In this document: piece by piece, positions 1 through 10,198 of the stretch | How the letters are laid out: every line of letters begins with the position of its first letter | Numbering within the stretch: position 1 is the stretch's first letter | Program-made: the position numbers and the translations under genes | The notes under the pieces: model-generated | What the model was told of the DNA's origin: nothing | The model's database searches: none | Seen by the model: only the letters and a program-made list of their open reading frames with translations | NCBI RefSeq assembly: GCF_000973725.1 | Contig: NZ_CP009621.1 | Span: 1,772,501 to 1,836,500 of the forward strand | Direction of reading: 5' to 3' | Origin: Pontibacter korlensis | GTDB taxonomy: Bacteria > Bacteroidota > Bacteroidia > Cytophagales > Hymenobacteraceae | DNA: 64,000 nucleotides

Positions 1-440
<440 letters not shown>

Positions 441-545
441 GGTGCGGTGCACTGGCCCGCCGCTCTCGTAAATTTCCTTGCTTTTCTCTCCCCCACTTAT
501 CATGTCATAAAGCATAGGGCACGCATAGAAACCGTGCAACGATAA

Positions 546-653
546 TGGTGGCTATGGCCCCGGTGAGCACCTCTTCCCATTCCGAACAGAGCAGTTAAGC
601 CCGGGAGCGCCGATGGTACTGGGGTCACACCCGGGAGAGTAGGTGGCCGCCAA
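546..653 (+). rRNA. 5S ribosomal RNA
   Basis: About 108 nt starting TGGTGGCTATGGCCC and ending AGTAGGTGGCCGCCA, so the two ends pair as helix I. The internal CCATTCCGAACAGAGCAGTTAAGC is the conserved 5S loop A/B/C region. It lies about 105 nt after the 23S end in the usual 23S-5S order. The spacer holds no tRNA that I can see. Confidence 0.95.
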
Positions 654-660
654 CCCCAAC

Positions 661-696
661 AAAGGGGCAGCAGGAGACAATCCCGCTGCCCCTTTT
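661..696 (+). terminator. rRNA operon terminator
   Basis: Inverted repeat AAAGGGGCAGC...GCTGCCCCTTTT followed by a T-rich tract, 8 nt after the 5S gene. It is a typical intrinsic terminator for the rRNA operon. The next 110 nt up to the following hairpin show nothing else. Confidence 0.85.
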
Positions 697-805
697 CCTT
701 TTTATACACCCACCAGGGAAGGGAGGCATAGCAGCCCCAACAAACTGGCATGGCAGGCACGAAGGAGCCGCCATGAGATTAGAAGGCCAGCCAAAGGCAT
801 GGCCA

Positions 806-840
806 CAAAAAAGCCCCCGCTTCAGAGCGGAGGCTTTTTT
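806..840 (-). terminator. terminator downstream of aspA
   Basis: Hairpin AAAAAAGCC-CCGC...GCGG-AGGCTTTTTT with A/T runs on both sides, so it can act in both directions. It lies 22 nt beyond the stop codon of the minus-strand aspartase gene. Confidence 0.8.
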
Positions 841-862
841 GCTTATGGGGGTACTGTGAAAA

Positions 863-2272
863 TTAGCTGTTGATAAACTTCGGATGTATAAGGTTTTCTA
901 TAGAAAATATCTCCTCCCATTTCTCCTGGGTAATTCTACCACGCTCAAGCACAGTAATATCATGAATGGATTTACCGGTTGCTAAAGCTTCTTTGGCTAT
1001 AGAGGCAGACTCCTCATAACCTAAAATAGGATTCAAGGCAGTAATAATACCAACGCTATTCATTACCATGTTAGCACAGATCTCTTCATTAGCTGTTATT
1101 CCTTCTATGCATTTGTTCTTCAAAGTGTAGCAGGCATTTTCCATATAAGTTAATGAGCTGAATAAGCTGTAGGCAATTACCGGCTCCATCACGTTAAGCT
1201 GTAATTGTCCAGCTTCTGCAGCCATGGTTACTGTCATATCTGTACCTATTACATAGAAGGCTGTCTGATTTACTACCTCCGGAATAACAGGATTAACTTT
1301 GCCTGGCATAATAGAGGAACCCGGCTGCATCCTCGGCAGGTTAATTTCATTCAAGCCAGCTCGTGGGCCAGATGAAAGCAGGCGGAGGTCATTACATATC
1401 TTCGAGATCTTGACGGCAGAACGTTTCATGACACCAGATACCTGTACATATGCTCCTGTATCGCATGTAGCTTCTATCAAGTCTTCTGCAAGCACAACAG
1501 GTATTCCTGTGAGGTTACGCAAGTGCTCTGTTACGATTTGCGGGTAACCCTCAGGTGCGTTGATAGATGTTCCAATAGCGGTGGCACCCATATTGATTTC
1601 ACAGATCAACATCTTCGCTTCGTTCAGGCGCTGAATATCTTCCTTGATAGTTGTAGAAAAGCCGTGGAATTCTGCTCCTAAAGTCATAGGTACAGCATCC
1701 TGCAACTGTGTGCGGCCCATCTTAAGAACATCCTTGAACTCTTCTCCTTTGCGAGCAAAAGCCTGCTGCAGAGCATCTAAACTTTCTGTGAATGCCTCTA
1801 TTTTACGATACAGCGCTAAGCGAAATGCTGTAGGGTATGCATCATTTGTTGACTGAGAGAAGTTAACATGGTTGTTTGGGTGAACGTGCTGGTAATCGCC
1901 TTTTTTGTGCCCTAGTAACTCTAACGCGAGGTTAGCTACTACTTCATTAACATTCATGTTCACTGAAGTACCAGCACCACCTTGGATCATGTCAATCACG
2001 AACTGATCCAGATACTCTCCGGCAATTAGTTTATCACAGGCGCGGCAAATAGCCTCAGAAACCTCGGGAGAAAGAACACCACAATCACGGTTTGCCATGG
2101 CGGCTGCTTTTTTTACATAGCCGAAGGCTTGTATAAACAAGGGCTCCTTAGAAATAGGAATACCTGTAATATTGAAATTATCTAAAGCACGGGCTGTTTG
2201 GATACCATAATAAGCTTCGCTGGGTATATCCATTTCCCCTAAAAAGTCATGCTCAGTTCTGAACTTGCTCAT
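863..2272 (-). CDS. aspA: aspartate ammonia-lyase (aspartase)
   Basis: Catalyses L-aspartate to fumarate plus ammonia in the cytoplasm. The 469-residue length matches the family. The aspartase/fumarase signature GSSIMPGKVNP is at residues 318-328, where the serine pair of the mobile loop supplies the catalytic base. Other conserved stretches are GTSVNMNVNE (101-110) and QSTNDAYPTA (140-149). The opening SKFRTEHDFLGEMDIP is typical of aspartase rather than class II fumarase, although adenylosuccinate lyase-fold relatives share the signature. It starts 38 nt after the RNase D-like gene on the same strand, so the two are probably co-transcribed and share the terminator at 806-840. Confidence 0.92.
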   Translation of the reverse strand: MSKFRTEHDFLGEMDIPSEAYYGIQTARALDNFNITGIPISKEPLFIQAFGYVKKAAAMANRDCGVLSPEVSEAICRACDKLIAGEYLDQFVIDMIQGGAGTSVNMNVNEVVANLALELLGHKKGDYQHVHPNNHVNFSQSTNDAYPTAFRLALYRKIEAFTESLDALQQAFARKGEEFKDVLKMGRTQLQDAVPMTLGAEFHGFSTTIKEDIQRLNEAKMLICEINMGATAIGTSINAPEGYPQIVTEHLRNLTGIPVVLAEDLIEATCDTGAYVQVSGVMKRSAVKISKICNDLRLLSSGPRAGLNEINLPRMQPGSSIMPGKVNPVIPEVVNQTAFYVIGTDMTVTMAAEAGQLQLNVMEPVIAYSLFSSLTYMENACYTLKNKCIEGITANEEICANMVMNSVGIITALNPILGYEESASIAKEALATGKSIHDITVLERGRITQEKWEEIFSIENLIHPKFINS

Positions 2273-2310
2273 ATAATCTATGTAGTTGTAAAATTAATCA
2301 GGCGTTACGC

Positions 2311-3495
2311 TTAGCTCTCATCTCCTCCTTTGGTTATGGGGGAGGGCAAGTTGATTCTAAGCTCTTCTGCTGTACTTAAAACAATAGCAGTGGCATACTG
2401 TTTTGTGCAACGAAGCTGGCCGCTAAGGCTGTAGTCGGTAATTAGCCCTTGGTTGATAATAAGTCTGGTGGCAAACTCTCCGTACTTTTCTATAAGTCGC
2501 TTTTGTACCTGCGTTAGCTCTTCCTTGCGCTGCTCAGATTCAGGGGTGCGCAGTGGGCGTTGCCAACGATTGGTAGGGTAATCGTGGCTAATGTTATTCT
2601 CTTTAGCACCCTTTTTAGCATCACTTAGAGCATCTTTAAGCAGCTTCTCGTTACGAGAACGCTTCAGCCCCCCATGGATTCCCTTGGTGTGATTAAGCCA
2701 CTCATGTATGTCTGTATTAGGGTTATTAGCCAAATCGACCAATGCCTCATTAGAAATAACGAAAGGTGCGGGCTTATTGAACTGCTTGCCCATCTGTTCT
2801 CTAAAAGCAAACAAATCCTTCAGGATGTACTGCTGGTAAAAATTTAGCTTATAGGCATTGCGCAGCTTAAGATGAGGGTTTTCAGGCTCTGTGTACGTAA
2901 GCGCTTCCAGTAGCTTATTCTCCTCTTCTAACCAGTGTAAGCGTCCTAGTTTTTCAATTTCATCTACTAGTTTCTCCTTAATCTGGTGAAGGTATATAAC
3001 ATCTATTGCTGCATAGTAGAGCTGTGCTTCTGTCAGAGGGCGTTTATTCCAGTTGCTAGACTGTTGCGACTTATCTATCTCGATATTGAACTCCTCTTTT
3101 AGCACCGTAGCCAGCGAGGAGCGTTCATAGTTCAGGATCTTGGCTGCTACATCTGTATCCATCACACCTTTGATACGACAGCCCATTTTATCAAGCAAGA
3201 GAATGTCGTTGTTGGAGTGATGTATGATTTTAGTAATCGCACTATTTTCCAGCAGCTCAAACAGTGGCTGTAGGTCTGTAACAGCAAAGGGGTCCATGAT
3301 ATAACAGGTGCCACTTTCGTCGGCAATCTGTATAAGGCAAAGGTTAAAACCGTAGGTAAAGCGATTCTGGTCAAACTCCAGGTCCAGGGCAAGCTCCTTT
3401 CTTTGGCTTAGCTGCCGGACAGCTTCCTCTAAATTCTCCTGCTGCTCAACCAGTTTTATTGTTACGCCATCAAGTTTTAGCGTTGAATTTTCCAT
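2311..3495 (-). CDS. rnd: RNase D-like 3'-5' exonuclease with HRDC domain
   Basis: A 394-residue protein with a DEDDy exonuclease domain in its first 200 residues. Motif Exo I is DLE (D38, E40), Exo II is the NND region ending at D97, and Exo III is Y161-x3-D165, giving the metal-binding acidic residues plus the catalytic tyrosine. An HRDC nucleic-acid-binding domain follows at about 215-290. In the RNase D family this arrangement trims the 3' ends of tRNA precursors and other stable RNAs. The tail from about 300 contains basic helices and is not assigned. It lies directly upstream of aspA, probably in one operon. The symbol rests on family resemblance only. Confidence 0.85.
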   Translation of the reverse strand: MENSTLKLDGVTIKLVEQQENLEEAVRQLSQRKELALDLEFDQNRFTYGFNLCLIQIADESGTCYIMDPFAVTDLQPLFELLENSAITKIIHHSNNDILLLDKMGCRIKGVMDTDVAAKILNYERSSLATVLKEEFNIEIDKSQQSSNWNKRPLTEAQLYYAAIDVIYLHQIKEKLVDEIEKLGRLHWLEEENKLLEALTYTEPENPHLKLRNAYKLNFYQQYILKDLFAFREQMGKQFNKPAPFVISNEALVDLANNPNTDIHEWLNHTKGIHGGLKRSRNEKLLKDALSDAKKGAKENNISHDYPTNRWQRPLRTPESEQRKEELTQVQKRLIEKYGEFATRLIINQGLITDYSLSGQLRCTKQYATAIVLSTAEELRINLPSPITKGGDES

Positions 3496-3573
3496 TCCTA
3501 AATATAGAGCTTATTCAGCTTACTTGTATTCTTCTTTTTATGGCCTCTGGCACTGTTAATAAAGTATGGACAT

Positions 3574-3604
3574 AAAAAAAGTCTCTGCCTTTTGAGCAGA
3601 GACT
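3574..3604 (-). terminator. terminator of the small lipoprotein gene
   Basis: On the minus strand AGTCTCTGCTC...GGCAGAGACT is followed by a run of seven T, 25 nt past the stop of the gene at 3629-3877. It separates that gene from rnd. Confidence 0.8.
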
Positions 3605-3628
3605 TCTAGTATAGTTATAATGTATAGA

Positions 3629-3877
3629 TTACTGTACAGGTGGCTGTTCCTCATCTATTTCGTCAGCAACACCATCGTTTACAGTAGTATCTTCCACCAT
3701 AATAGTGCTGTCTTCCTCCATATTCATATCGGTCTCCATGTCTGTTCCTACTTCATCAGTAGTTTCAACAGTTTCAGACTCAGTAGTTGTATTGTTATCG
3801 GAGCCGCAAGCCGTAAATGCAAAAGCTGCGAAAGCGGCAAAGGCGAATTTCCAAATCTTTTTCATAATCTTATTCAA
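3629..3877 (-). CDS. small acidic lipoprotein, function unknown
   Basis: An 82-residue protein. A basic N-terminus and an Ala/Phe-rich hydrophobic segment end in the lipobox-like FTAC at residues 22-25, so it is probably a signal-peptidase II substrate anchored by that Cys. The mature part is almost entirely Asp, Glu, Thr, Val and Met with no recognisable fold, and looks disordered. It has its own terminator, which supports a real single-gene transcript. No function can be assigned. The stretch 3878-4107 upstream is AT-rich and holds no gene that I can see. Confidence 0.75.
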   Translation of the reverse strand: MNKIMKKIWKFAFAAFAAFAFTACGSDNNTTTESETVETTDEVGTDMETDMNMEEDSTIMVEDTTVNDGVADEIDEEQPPVQ

Positions 3878-4107
3878 TTTGATTTTGTACTTCTTTATAC
3901 GATATCATTAAAAAAGTAACCCCGCAAAAAGATCCATGTTGCATTTTTTAAAGCGAAGGTGAACTTATAGCAAGTGAAGGTACAAATATTGGGAGTGAAT
4001 AAATGTGGTGCAGTAGAGGGAATAGGACAGGAATTTTAACTTTTCCTTGACGGATTTTAATTAAAGCTGACAAAGATATAAGCACTGGGCTATTTATGCG
4101 GTATAAA

Positions 4108-4148
4108 CAGAAGGCCCCTGCTACAAAGTTGTAGCAGGGGCCTTCTGT
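4108..4148 (-). terminator. terminator of the M28 peptidase gene
   Basis: A long perfect inverted repeat, CAGAAGGCCCCTGCTAC...GTAGCAGGGGCCTTCTG, lies 17 nt past the stop codon of the peptidase gene. The U-tract is weak, but stem length makes a terminator likely. Confidence 0.7.
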
Positions 4149-4164
4149 AAGATAACTACAAGGG

Positions 4165-5898
4165 TTATTTAGAGGCTGAGGTTTTAGAAAGCATTTCTTC
4201 GCGCTTAGCTTTAAACTCTGTCCCTTCTTTCCATTCAGGGTATTTCTCAGTATTGGCTACTCTATAGCCTACACGCAGGAAGAGCTGCAAATCTTCAACA
4301 GCGCCCTCTAAATTCCAATCATCGCGTACTTCGTCAGAGAGCTTGTGGTAATCATTGGCTGTATAACGGGCCTTCCAGTTCTTTACATAATCAGCAGGTT
4401 GGTTACGTGCTATAACGCCCGAGCTGGCATATAAGGCAGGAACACCCTGTTTCGCGAACTCAAAATGATCTGAGCGGTAGAATGAGCCAACTTCAGGTGT
4501 CGCCTCAGGTACGACACGTCGGTTCTGGCTCTTGGCCTCTTGCGCCAGTACATCGTCCAGAGTGGAATTGCCAAAGCCTACCACTACCACATCTTCTGTA
4601 GGGCCATAGGCATTTAATACATCCATATTAACGACAGCCACAGTCTTTTCTAGTGGATAAAGCGGGCTGCTGGCATAATATTTAGATCCTAACAAGCCTT
4701 TTTCCTCGGCTGTTACAGCTAAGAAAAGGATGGAGCGTTTTGGCTTCGTCTCCATTTTACCAAAGGCTTCAGCAAGTTCAATCAAACCAGCAGTGCCAGT
4801 GGCATTATCAAGTGCACCGTTGTATACTTGGTCGCCTTGCAGGTTTGGGTCTTTACCCAGGTGGTCCCAGTGAGCTGTATAAACTACATACTCGTCCTTA
4901 AGTTCAGGATCTGAGCCTTCCAGTTTGGCAATAATATTGCGCGACTCAACCTCGCGTAGCTTGTTCTGGATGTTGAAGCTTGCAGTAGCCTTCAGGGGCA
5001 CTGGCTTAAAGTCTTTCTGCTTGGCTGCCTCTTTTAAGTCCTCAAAGTTGCGACCCAGAGCAGAAAATATTTCCCGTGCCTTCGGCTCAGTTATCCAGGC
5101 TTCAACCTCTGCGCGGCTCATGTTTTTATCTGGTGTCAGAATCTCAACGCCCTCACGGCTGTGGCTTCCAGAGATAACCTCATAAGGATAACCTGCCGGG
5201 CCTGTTTCGTGAATAATGATGGCAGCTGCGGCTCCTTTCTCTGCAGCTATTTCATACTTGTAGGTCCAGCGACCATAGTAGGTCATTGCTTTGCCGCCAA
5301 ACATGGTGCTGTCCAGCTGATCTGGGTTCTGAGGGTCTGCAACAGGCGGGTCATTTACCAGCATCACAATGGTCTTGCCTTTCACGTCTAAGCCCTTATA
5401 ATCATTCCAGCCATACTCTGGCGCTACGACACCATAGCCTACAAACACCATATCAGAGTTCTTCAGGTCTACGTTTTGCACATAGCGACGCGTTAGAGCC
5501 ACATAATCTTCCGGGAAGTTGAGCTGGATACTTTTACCATTGGCATTGATGGTTGCTTTTGGCTGTGGTGTATAACCAAACATAGGCACTCGCTGCACAT
5601 AGCTACCATCAGGGTTGCCAGGCTGCAAGCCTAGTTGCTTGAACTGGCGTGTGAGGTAGGCTACAGTAGAGTCTTCGCCAACAGAACCAGGAGCACGACC
5701 CTCGAATTCGTCAGAGGCCAGAACGGTGGTATGAGCCAAAAGATCTTCTGCATTTATAGTTTGCAGGGCTGGCTGCAAGTTAGCGCTGTCAGCTGCTGCA
5801 GTGGCTTCACTGTCGGCTTCGCTTACCTCGCGGGAGCTTTCGTTGCAGCCAAAGGCCAGCAGTCCGAGCAGTCCGAGCAGCGGGATGTTTTTCTTCAT
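4165..5898 (-). CDS. M28-family zinc aminopeptidase-like lipoprotein
   Basis: A 577-residue exported peptidase. The N-terminus ends in a lipobox (LLAFGC), so the protein is probably anchored in the cell envelope. A PA (protease-associated) insert lies at roughly 140-290, and the M28 catalytic domain follows. Zinc-site motifs are AHWDHLG (HxD), NGALDNATG (bridging Asp), AEEKG (catalytic and binding Glu), VNMD and SDHFEF. M28 members are di-zinc aminopeptidases or carboxypeptidases that trim peptides; the exact substrate cannot be read from sequence. It is a single gene with its own terminator. The ATG at 5898 directly precedes a canonical signal sequence. An AAGTATA heptamer lies 8 nt upstream. 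Confidence 0.9.
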   Translation of the reverse strand: MKKNIPLLGLLGLLAFGCNESSREVSEADSEATAAADSANLQPALQTINAEDLLAHTTVLASDEFEGRAPGSVGEDSTVAYLTRQFKQLGLQPGNPDGSYVQRVPMFGYTPQPKATINANGKSIQLNFPEDYVALTRRYVQNVDLKNSDMVFVGYGVVAPEYGWNDYKGLDVKGKTIVMLVNDPPVADPQNPDQLDSTMFGGKAMTYYGRWTYKYEIAAEKGAAAAIIIHETGPAGYPYEVISGSHSREGVEILTPDKNMSRAEVEAWITEPKAREIFSALGRNFEDLKEAAKQKDFKPVPLKATASFNIQNKLREVESRNIIAKLEGSDPELKDEYVVYTAHWDHLGKDPNLQGDQVYNGALDNATGTAGLIELAEAFGKMETKPKRSILFLAVTAEEKGLLGSKYYASSPLYPLEKTVAVVNMDVLNAYGPTEDVVVVGFGNSTLDDVLAQEAKSQNRRVVPEATPEVGSFYRSDHFEFAKQGVPALYASSGVIARNQPADYVKNWKARYTANDYHKLSDEVRDDWNLEGAVEDLQLFLRVGYRVANTEKYPEWKEGTEFKAKREEMLSKTSASK

Positions 5899-5971
5899 AG
5901 GTTAAAAGTATAGGTTAGTATCTAATGTCAAGATAAGTAAAAATCTATACTTTATGCGTATGATGCTGCGT

Positions 5972-6478
5972 TTAGGCTGCTACTTCCCAGTTTTCGGGTA
6001 CACCACTATGCAGCTCCCGTATTACTGCCACGATGCTACCTAGCCCTTGTTTTAGCTCGCATTCCCAGACTACCAGGCGCTGCCAACCTGCTTCGCGGTA
6101 CATGTGTCTGTACTTGGCATCGCGGGCTACATTCTTCTCAAACTTATCTTGCCAAAAAGGGATGTTAGACTTAGGAAGAGCCAGCTGGCAGTACGGGCAA
6201 CGGTGCCAGAAGCAGCCATGCACGAAAACAGCCAGCCGGCGGGAAGGGTAGCAAATATCAGGTTTGCCAGGAGCTTTAGGCCAGTGCACGCGGTATCCGC
6301 GCAGGCCTGCACGCCATAGTGCCCGCCGCAGCCTTAGTTCAGGCTGCGTGTTCTTGGCTTTGTTGCCCCGCATGTAGCGGCTAACCTTTTCCTGGGCCGT
6401 TAGCGGGGCCTTTGGCTTTTTATACTTTCTCTTTTTTGTCAATACTATTCCTGCAGGTATCGCACAGGTATAACACAA
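5972..6478 (-). CDS. vsr: very short patch repair endonuclease (Vsr)
   Basis: Vsr nicks next to T:G mismatches left by deamination of 5-methylcytosine so that they can be repaired to C:G. Family marks are the start of the fold at about 27-46 (TAQEKVSRYMRGNKAKNTQPE), GKPDICYPS with the metal-binding D74, and HGCFWHRCPYC (H87, H92, C94, C97), which with WEC (C140) supplies catalytic and zinc-site residues. The first 20 or so residues are extra and a TTG at L13 is a possible alternative start. Vsr genes usually sit beside a DNA cytosine methyltransferase; none is visible here. mutS, its usual partner pathway, is 19 kb away. Confidence 0.9.
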   Translation of the reverse strand: MCYTCAIPAGIVLTKKRKYKKPKAPLTAQEKVSRYMRGNKAKNTQPELRLRRALWRAGLRGYRVHWPKAPGKPDICYPSRRLAVFVHGCFWHRCPYCQLALPKSNIPFWQDKFEKNVARDAKYRHMYREAGWQRLVVWECELKQGLGSIVAVIRELHSGVPENWEVAA

Positions 6479-6575
6479 ACACCTACAGCTTAGTTTTATG
6501 CAGGTGAGAAGTATAGCTAGCCTAGGCGTAGGCGGTTTTCATAACTCGGAGAGGCGGGCGCGAATTAAGCTTGTT

Positions 6576-6875
6576 TCAGATACGATAGTAGACGCGGGTC
6601 ATGGTACTGTCGTAAGGGTCGTAGCCAGGACGTTTCCTACTGAACCGTTCGTCGAGAATCTTGGTGTTCTGCATTTGGTTCAAATAGTAGCAGTGCCAGG
6701 TTTGCTTGTGCTGATCTTCTTTGCTGATGCGCCAGGCAAGAAGGCAGTCTTTATGCTGTTGGTTTTGCCCCAAAAGGTGCGGCTCTACCGTATGGCTTTC
6801 ACCCTCATAGTCGAAGCTTATCAGGAGCCTGGCTCCGATTGCCTTCGATAATTCTTCCAGCAAATAGCTATACAT
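6576..6875 (-). CDS. small WYL-domain-like protein
   Basis: About 99 residues. The pattern ISFDYEGESHTVEPHLLG followed by a strand-rich stretch with WHCYYLNQM resembles the WYL ligand-binding fold, seen as free-standing small proteins in Bacteroidota and as the sensor part of regulators. No DNA-binding helix-turn-helix is present. The frame is open to an ATG at 6956, but I chose the ATG at 6875 because AGAGGA lies 6-7 nt before it and the domain begins right after; the upstream 27 residues are not typical. It lies 97 nt upstream of vsr on the same strand and might be co-transcribed with it. Function unknown. Confidence 0.55.
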   Translation of the reverse strand: MYSYLLEELSKAIGARLLISFDYEGESHTVEPHLLGQNQQHKDCLLAWRISKEDQHKQTWHCYYLNQMQNTKILDERFSRKRPGYDPYDSTMTRVYYRI

Positions 6876-6956
6876 AAGTTTCCTCTGTTTTAGGGTAAAG
6901 GATATTTGGTGTTGCTGCACCTCTACGGCCCCATGGTGAATGCAAGGCCGTAACAA

Positions 6957-7381
6957 GAGCTTTATCCATGATCTAAAAATAGATCCTATATTACTGTTGC
7001 AACAGGAAATTATAGACGGAAAAGTAACTTGTATTTATTCTATCTATATTAGGTTTATTTTTATCACCTAGTATGTGTTTATGCGTTGTTAATGCGGTAA
7101 GGTGGTTATAACAATACACTAGTTGTTGGTAAGATAGAGAAAAGGAACAGGAGTATGTACACTGTTATAGCTTAATTTTACCCTGTTGTCTGATAGAAGA
7201 TAATAATGTTGGGGAACATATACAGAGAATATAGCTAACTACCTGTAGCTGTGTATTCATAACATTATCTGTTATTTAGTGTTTTAGTAGATAAAAAGTA
7301 ACCGGGCAGGGTAATAAAGGGTATGATATAAGAAGCTTATGTTTGATTTTGAGGCATATTTGCTAATGCGAATGTATGTAA
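6957..7381. other. AT-rich intergenic stretch, no gene seen
   Basis: About 425 nt of AT-rich sequence between divergent genes. I find no open frame with coding character and no clear hairpin. Its right end runs into the sucA promoter. Confidence 0.6.
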
Positions 7382-7411
7382 TTTGATTTTTAAAGAATAC
7401 CTATATCTTTG
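7382..7411 (+). promoter_or_regulatory. sucA promoter (Bacteroidota type)
   Basis: TTTG at 7382-7385, an 18-nt spacer, then TATCTTTG at 7404-7411 match the TTTG / TAnnTTTG consensus of the Bacteroidota primary sigma factor. Transcription would start near 7418, about 20 nt before the ATG at 7439. An in-frame TTG at 7409 lies inside the -7 box and so cannot be the start codon. Confidence 0.75.
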
Positions 7412-7438
7412 CCTTTATCACATGCAGTAGTTCATACT

Positions 7439-10198
7439 ATGGATAAATATACCTATATCGCCAACGCGCACGGCGATTACATCGATGGGCTGTATAAGGC
7501 CTATCAACAAGACCCTGAGTCAGTGGACGCTGGGTGGCGCAAGTTTTTTGAGGGGTTTGAGTTTGCAACAGCGTACAGCGAAAATGGCCATGAGGCTGCC
7601 GAAGGCGTTGCTGCCGCTCCTGCCAAAGGTACTGCAGCTGCCGCTGGCGAATCTGAAAAAGAGGTTGCAGTGCGCAACCTGATCCACGCTTACCGTACGC
7701 GCGGCCACCTACGCTCTAAAACTAACCCGGTGCGTGCCCGCAAAGACCGCAGAGCTAGACTTGATTTGGCTGACTTTGGTCTTACAGAGGCTGACTTGGA
7801 TACTATTTTCCAGGTAGGTGAGATTATTGGCATCGGGCCAGCTACGCTGCGCGATATCGAAGCCGCACTGAAGAAGATCTACGAGGGCTCTATTGGTTTT
7901 GAATACATGTACATCCGTGATCCGGAAGTGCTGGAGTGGTTCAAGCAGAAGGTAGAGCGTGAGTCTCTTAGCTTCAACCCATCTATAGAGTATAAAAAAC
8001 GCATCCTGTCTAAGCTGAACGAGGCTGTGGTGTTCGAGAACTTCCTGCACACGAAGTTTTTGGGCCAGAAGCGCTTCTCATTGGAAGGTGGCGAAACAAC
8101 TATTCCTGCCCTGGATGCTATTATTGATAAAGGCTCAGAACTAGGTGTTGAGGAAGTAGTAATAGGTATGGCTCACCGTGGCCGCCTGAACGTGCTGGCA
8201 AACATCATGGGCAAGACCTATGAGCAGATCTTCTCTGAGTTTGAAGGTACTGCCGTTCCGGACCTGACAATGGGTGACGGTGACGTGAAATACCACATGG
8301 GTTATTCTTCTGAGGTGGTAACACCATCAGGTAAGAAAGTAAACCTGAAGCTGGCTCCGAACCCATCACACCTTGAGGCGGTAAATCCGGTAGTGGAAGG
8401 CTTTGTGCGTGCCAAGATAGACTGCATGTATGATAAGGATCCAGACAAGGTGCTTCCTATATTGATACATGGTGATGCAGCTATTGCTGGACAAGGCATT
8501 GTGTATGAAGTTACACAAATGGCAAACCTGGAAGGCTACAACACAGGTGGTACCATCCACTTTGTGATCAACAACCAGGTAGGTTTCACTACTGACTTTG
8601 AAGACGCTCGTTCTTCTATCTACAGCACTGATATTGCCAAAATTATTGATGCGCCTGTACTGCATGTAAATGGAGATGATCCGGAAGCAGTGGTATTTGC
8701 GATGCGTATGGCAATGGAGTACCGTCAGAAGGTGAACAACGATATCTTTATTGACATGGTTTGCTATCGTCGCCATGGCCATAACGAGTCAGATGAGCCT
8801 AAGTTTACGCAGCCGCAACTATATAACCTGATATCAAAGCACGCTAACCCGCGTGAGGTATACAACAAAACGCTTATCTCTCGCGGAGAGGTTGACGCAG
8901 AGTTGGCGAAGAACATGGACAAGGAGTTCCGCAGCTTGTTGCAGGACCGCCTGGACATGGTGAAGCAAAAGCCATTGCCATATAACTACCAGGTGCTGGA
9001 GAAAGAGTGGCAGGAACTACGCCGCTCCAAGCCGGAGGACTTCAACCAGTCTCCTGAGACCGGTGTGTCAGCCGAGGTTGTTGAGGCAGTAGGAAAAGCG
9101 CTTACTACACTTCCACAAGGCTTTAAGCCACTCAAGCAGATCGAGAAGCTTATCAAAGAGCGTAAGGAGATGTTCTTTGAGACCAAGCAGCTGAACTGGG
9201 CAGCCGGTGAATTGCTGGCTTACGGTTCTGTGTTATTGGATGGCAGGGTAGTGCGTTTCTCTGGCCAGGATGTGCAGCGTGGTACGTTCTCGCACCGCCA
9301 TGCAGTGTTGCATGATGCTGTTACAAGCGCGGCTTACAATAACCTTAACCACATGCGTGAGGGGCAGGGCTCTTTCGAGATCTATAACTCGTTGCTGTCG
9401 GAGTATGGTGTGCTTGGTTTTGAGTTCGGTTATGCCATGGCTAACCCGAATGCTCTTGTTATCTGGGAAGCTCAGTTTGGTGACTTTGCCAACGGTGCCC
9501 AAGTAATGATCGACCAGTTTATCTCTGCTACTGAATCGAAGTGGCAGCGTATGAACGGTCTGGTGATGCTGTTGCCGCACGGCTACGAAGGTCAGGGACC
9601 AGAGCACTCAAATGCACGCCCTGAGCGCTTCCTGCAGTTGTCAGCCGAGAACAACATGTTTGTGACGTACATCACTACGCCAGCTAACCTGTTCCACTTT
9701 ATGCGTCGTCAGTTGGCCCTGCCATTCCGCAAGCCAGCTGTTAACATGTCGCCTAAGTCGCTGCTTCGTCATCCTGCCGTGGTTTCTCCAGTAGAGGATT
9801 TCACATCAGGAGGCTTTAAGGAAGTAATTGGCGATACTTATGCGTCGGCTAAGTCGGTGAAGAAAGTGTTGCTGTGCTGGGGTAAAGTATATTTCGACCT
9901 GTTGGAAGAGCAGCAGAAGAACAAGCGTAAGGATGTGGCCATTATCCGTATGGAGCAGTTGGCGCCATTCCCGAAAGTTCAGCTGGAGGCAGAGCTTAGC
10001 AAGTATAAGAATGCCAAAATTTACTGGGTACAGGAAGAGCCTGAAAACATGGGCGCCTGGAACTACATCCTGCGTATCATGCGCAACGGTGTAGAAGACG
10101 TAGTAGCCCGTAAGGCTAGTGCTTCACCAGCAACCGGCTACCTGAAAGTACATGCTAAAGAGCAGCAAGAACTGATCGACAGAGCGTTTGCTATATAG
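7439..10198 (+). CDS. sucA: 2-oxoglutarate dehydrogenase E1 component
   Basis: Thiamine-diphosphate-dependent E1o decarboxylates 2-oxoglutarate and passes the succinyl group to the lipoyl arms of SucB in the TCA cycle. With the ATG at 7439 it has 919 residues, the usual size. The N-terminus (DKYTYIANAHGDYIDGLYKAY) is the E2-binding segment of E1o. HGDAAIAGQG near residue 345 and NNQVGFTT near 378 are the ThDP/Mg2+ and active-site regions, and GYEGQGPEHSNARPERFLQL is in the transketolase-type C-terminal half. sucB follows after 109 nt and lpdA after that, so all three enzymes of the complex are encoded together. Codon use is uniform. Confidence 0.97.
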   Translation: MDKYTYIANAHGDYIDGLYKAYQQDPESVDAGWRKFFEGFEFATAYSENGHEAAEGVAAAPAKGTAAAAGESEKEVAVRNLIHAYRTRGHLRSKTNPVRARKDRRARLDLADFGLTEADLDTIFQVGEIIGIGPATLRDIEAALKKIYEGSIGFEYMYIRDPEVLEWFKQKVERESLSFNPSIEYKKRILSKLNEAVVFENFLHTKFLGQKRFSLEGGETTIPALDAIIDKGSELGVEEVVIGMAHRGRLNVLANIMGKTYEQIFSEFEGTAVPDLTMGDGDVKYHMGYSSEVVTPSGKKVNLKLAPNPSHLEAVNPVVEGFVRAKIDCMYDKDPDKVLPILIHGDAAIAGQGIVYEVTQMANLEGYNTGGTIHFVINNQVGFTTDFEDARSSIYSTDIAKIIDAPVLHVNGDDPEAVVFAMRMAMEYRQKVNNDIFIDMVCYRRHGHNESDEPKFTQPQLYNLISKHANPREVYNKTLISRGEVDAELAKNMDKEFRSLLQDRLDMVKQKPLPYNYQVLEKEWQELRRSKPEDFNQSPETGVSAEVVEAVGKALTTLPQGFKPLKQIEKLIKERKEMFFETKQLNWAAGELLAYGSVLLDGRVVRFSGQDVQRGTFSHRHAVLHDAVTSAAYNNLNHMREGQGSFEIYNSLLSEYGVLGFEFGYAMANPNALVIWEAQFGDFANGAQVMIDQFISATESKWQRMNGLVMLLPHGYEGQGPEHSNARPERFLQLSAENNMFVTYITTPANLFHFMRRQLALPFRKPAVNMSPKSLLRHPAVVSPVEDFTSGGFKEVIGDTYASAKSVKKVLLCWGKVYFDLLEEQQKNKRKDVAIIRMEQLAPFPKVQLEAELSKYKNAKIYWVQEEPENMGAWNYILRIMRNGVEDVVARKASASPATGYLKVHAKEQQELIDRAFAI

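Noticed and set aside
643..873. Open frame spanning the end of 5S, two terminators and the aspA 3' end
   Set aside because: It reads through two intrinsic hairpins and has no coding character.
6498..6851. Plus-strand frame of 117 codons
   Set aside because: It is antisense to the WYL-like gene, whose minus-strand reading gives a sensible protein fold.
7409..7438. TTG at 7409 as the sucA start
   Set aside because: It lies within the -7 box of the promoter; the ATG at 7439 begins the conserved E1o N-terminus.
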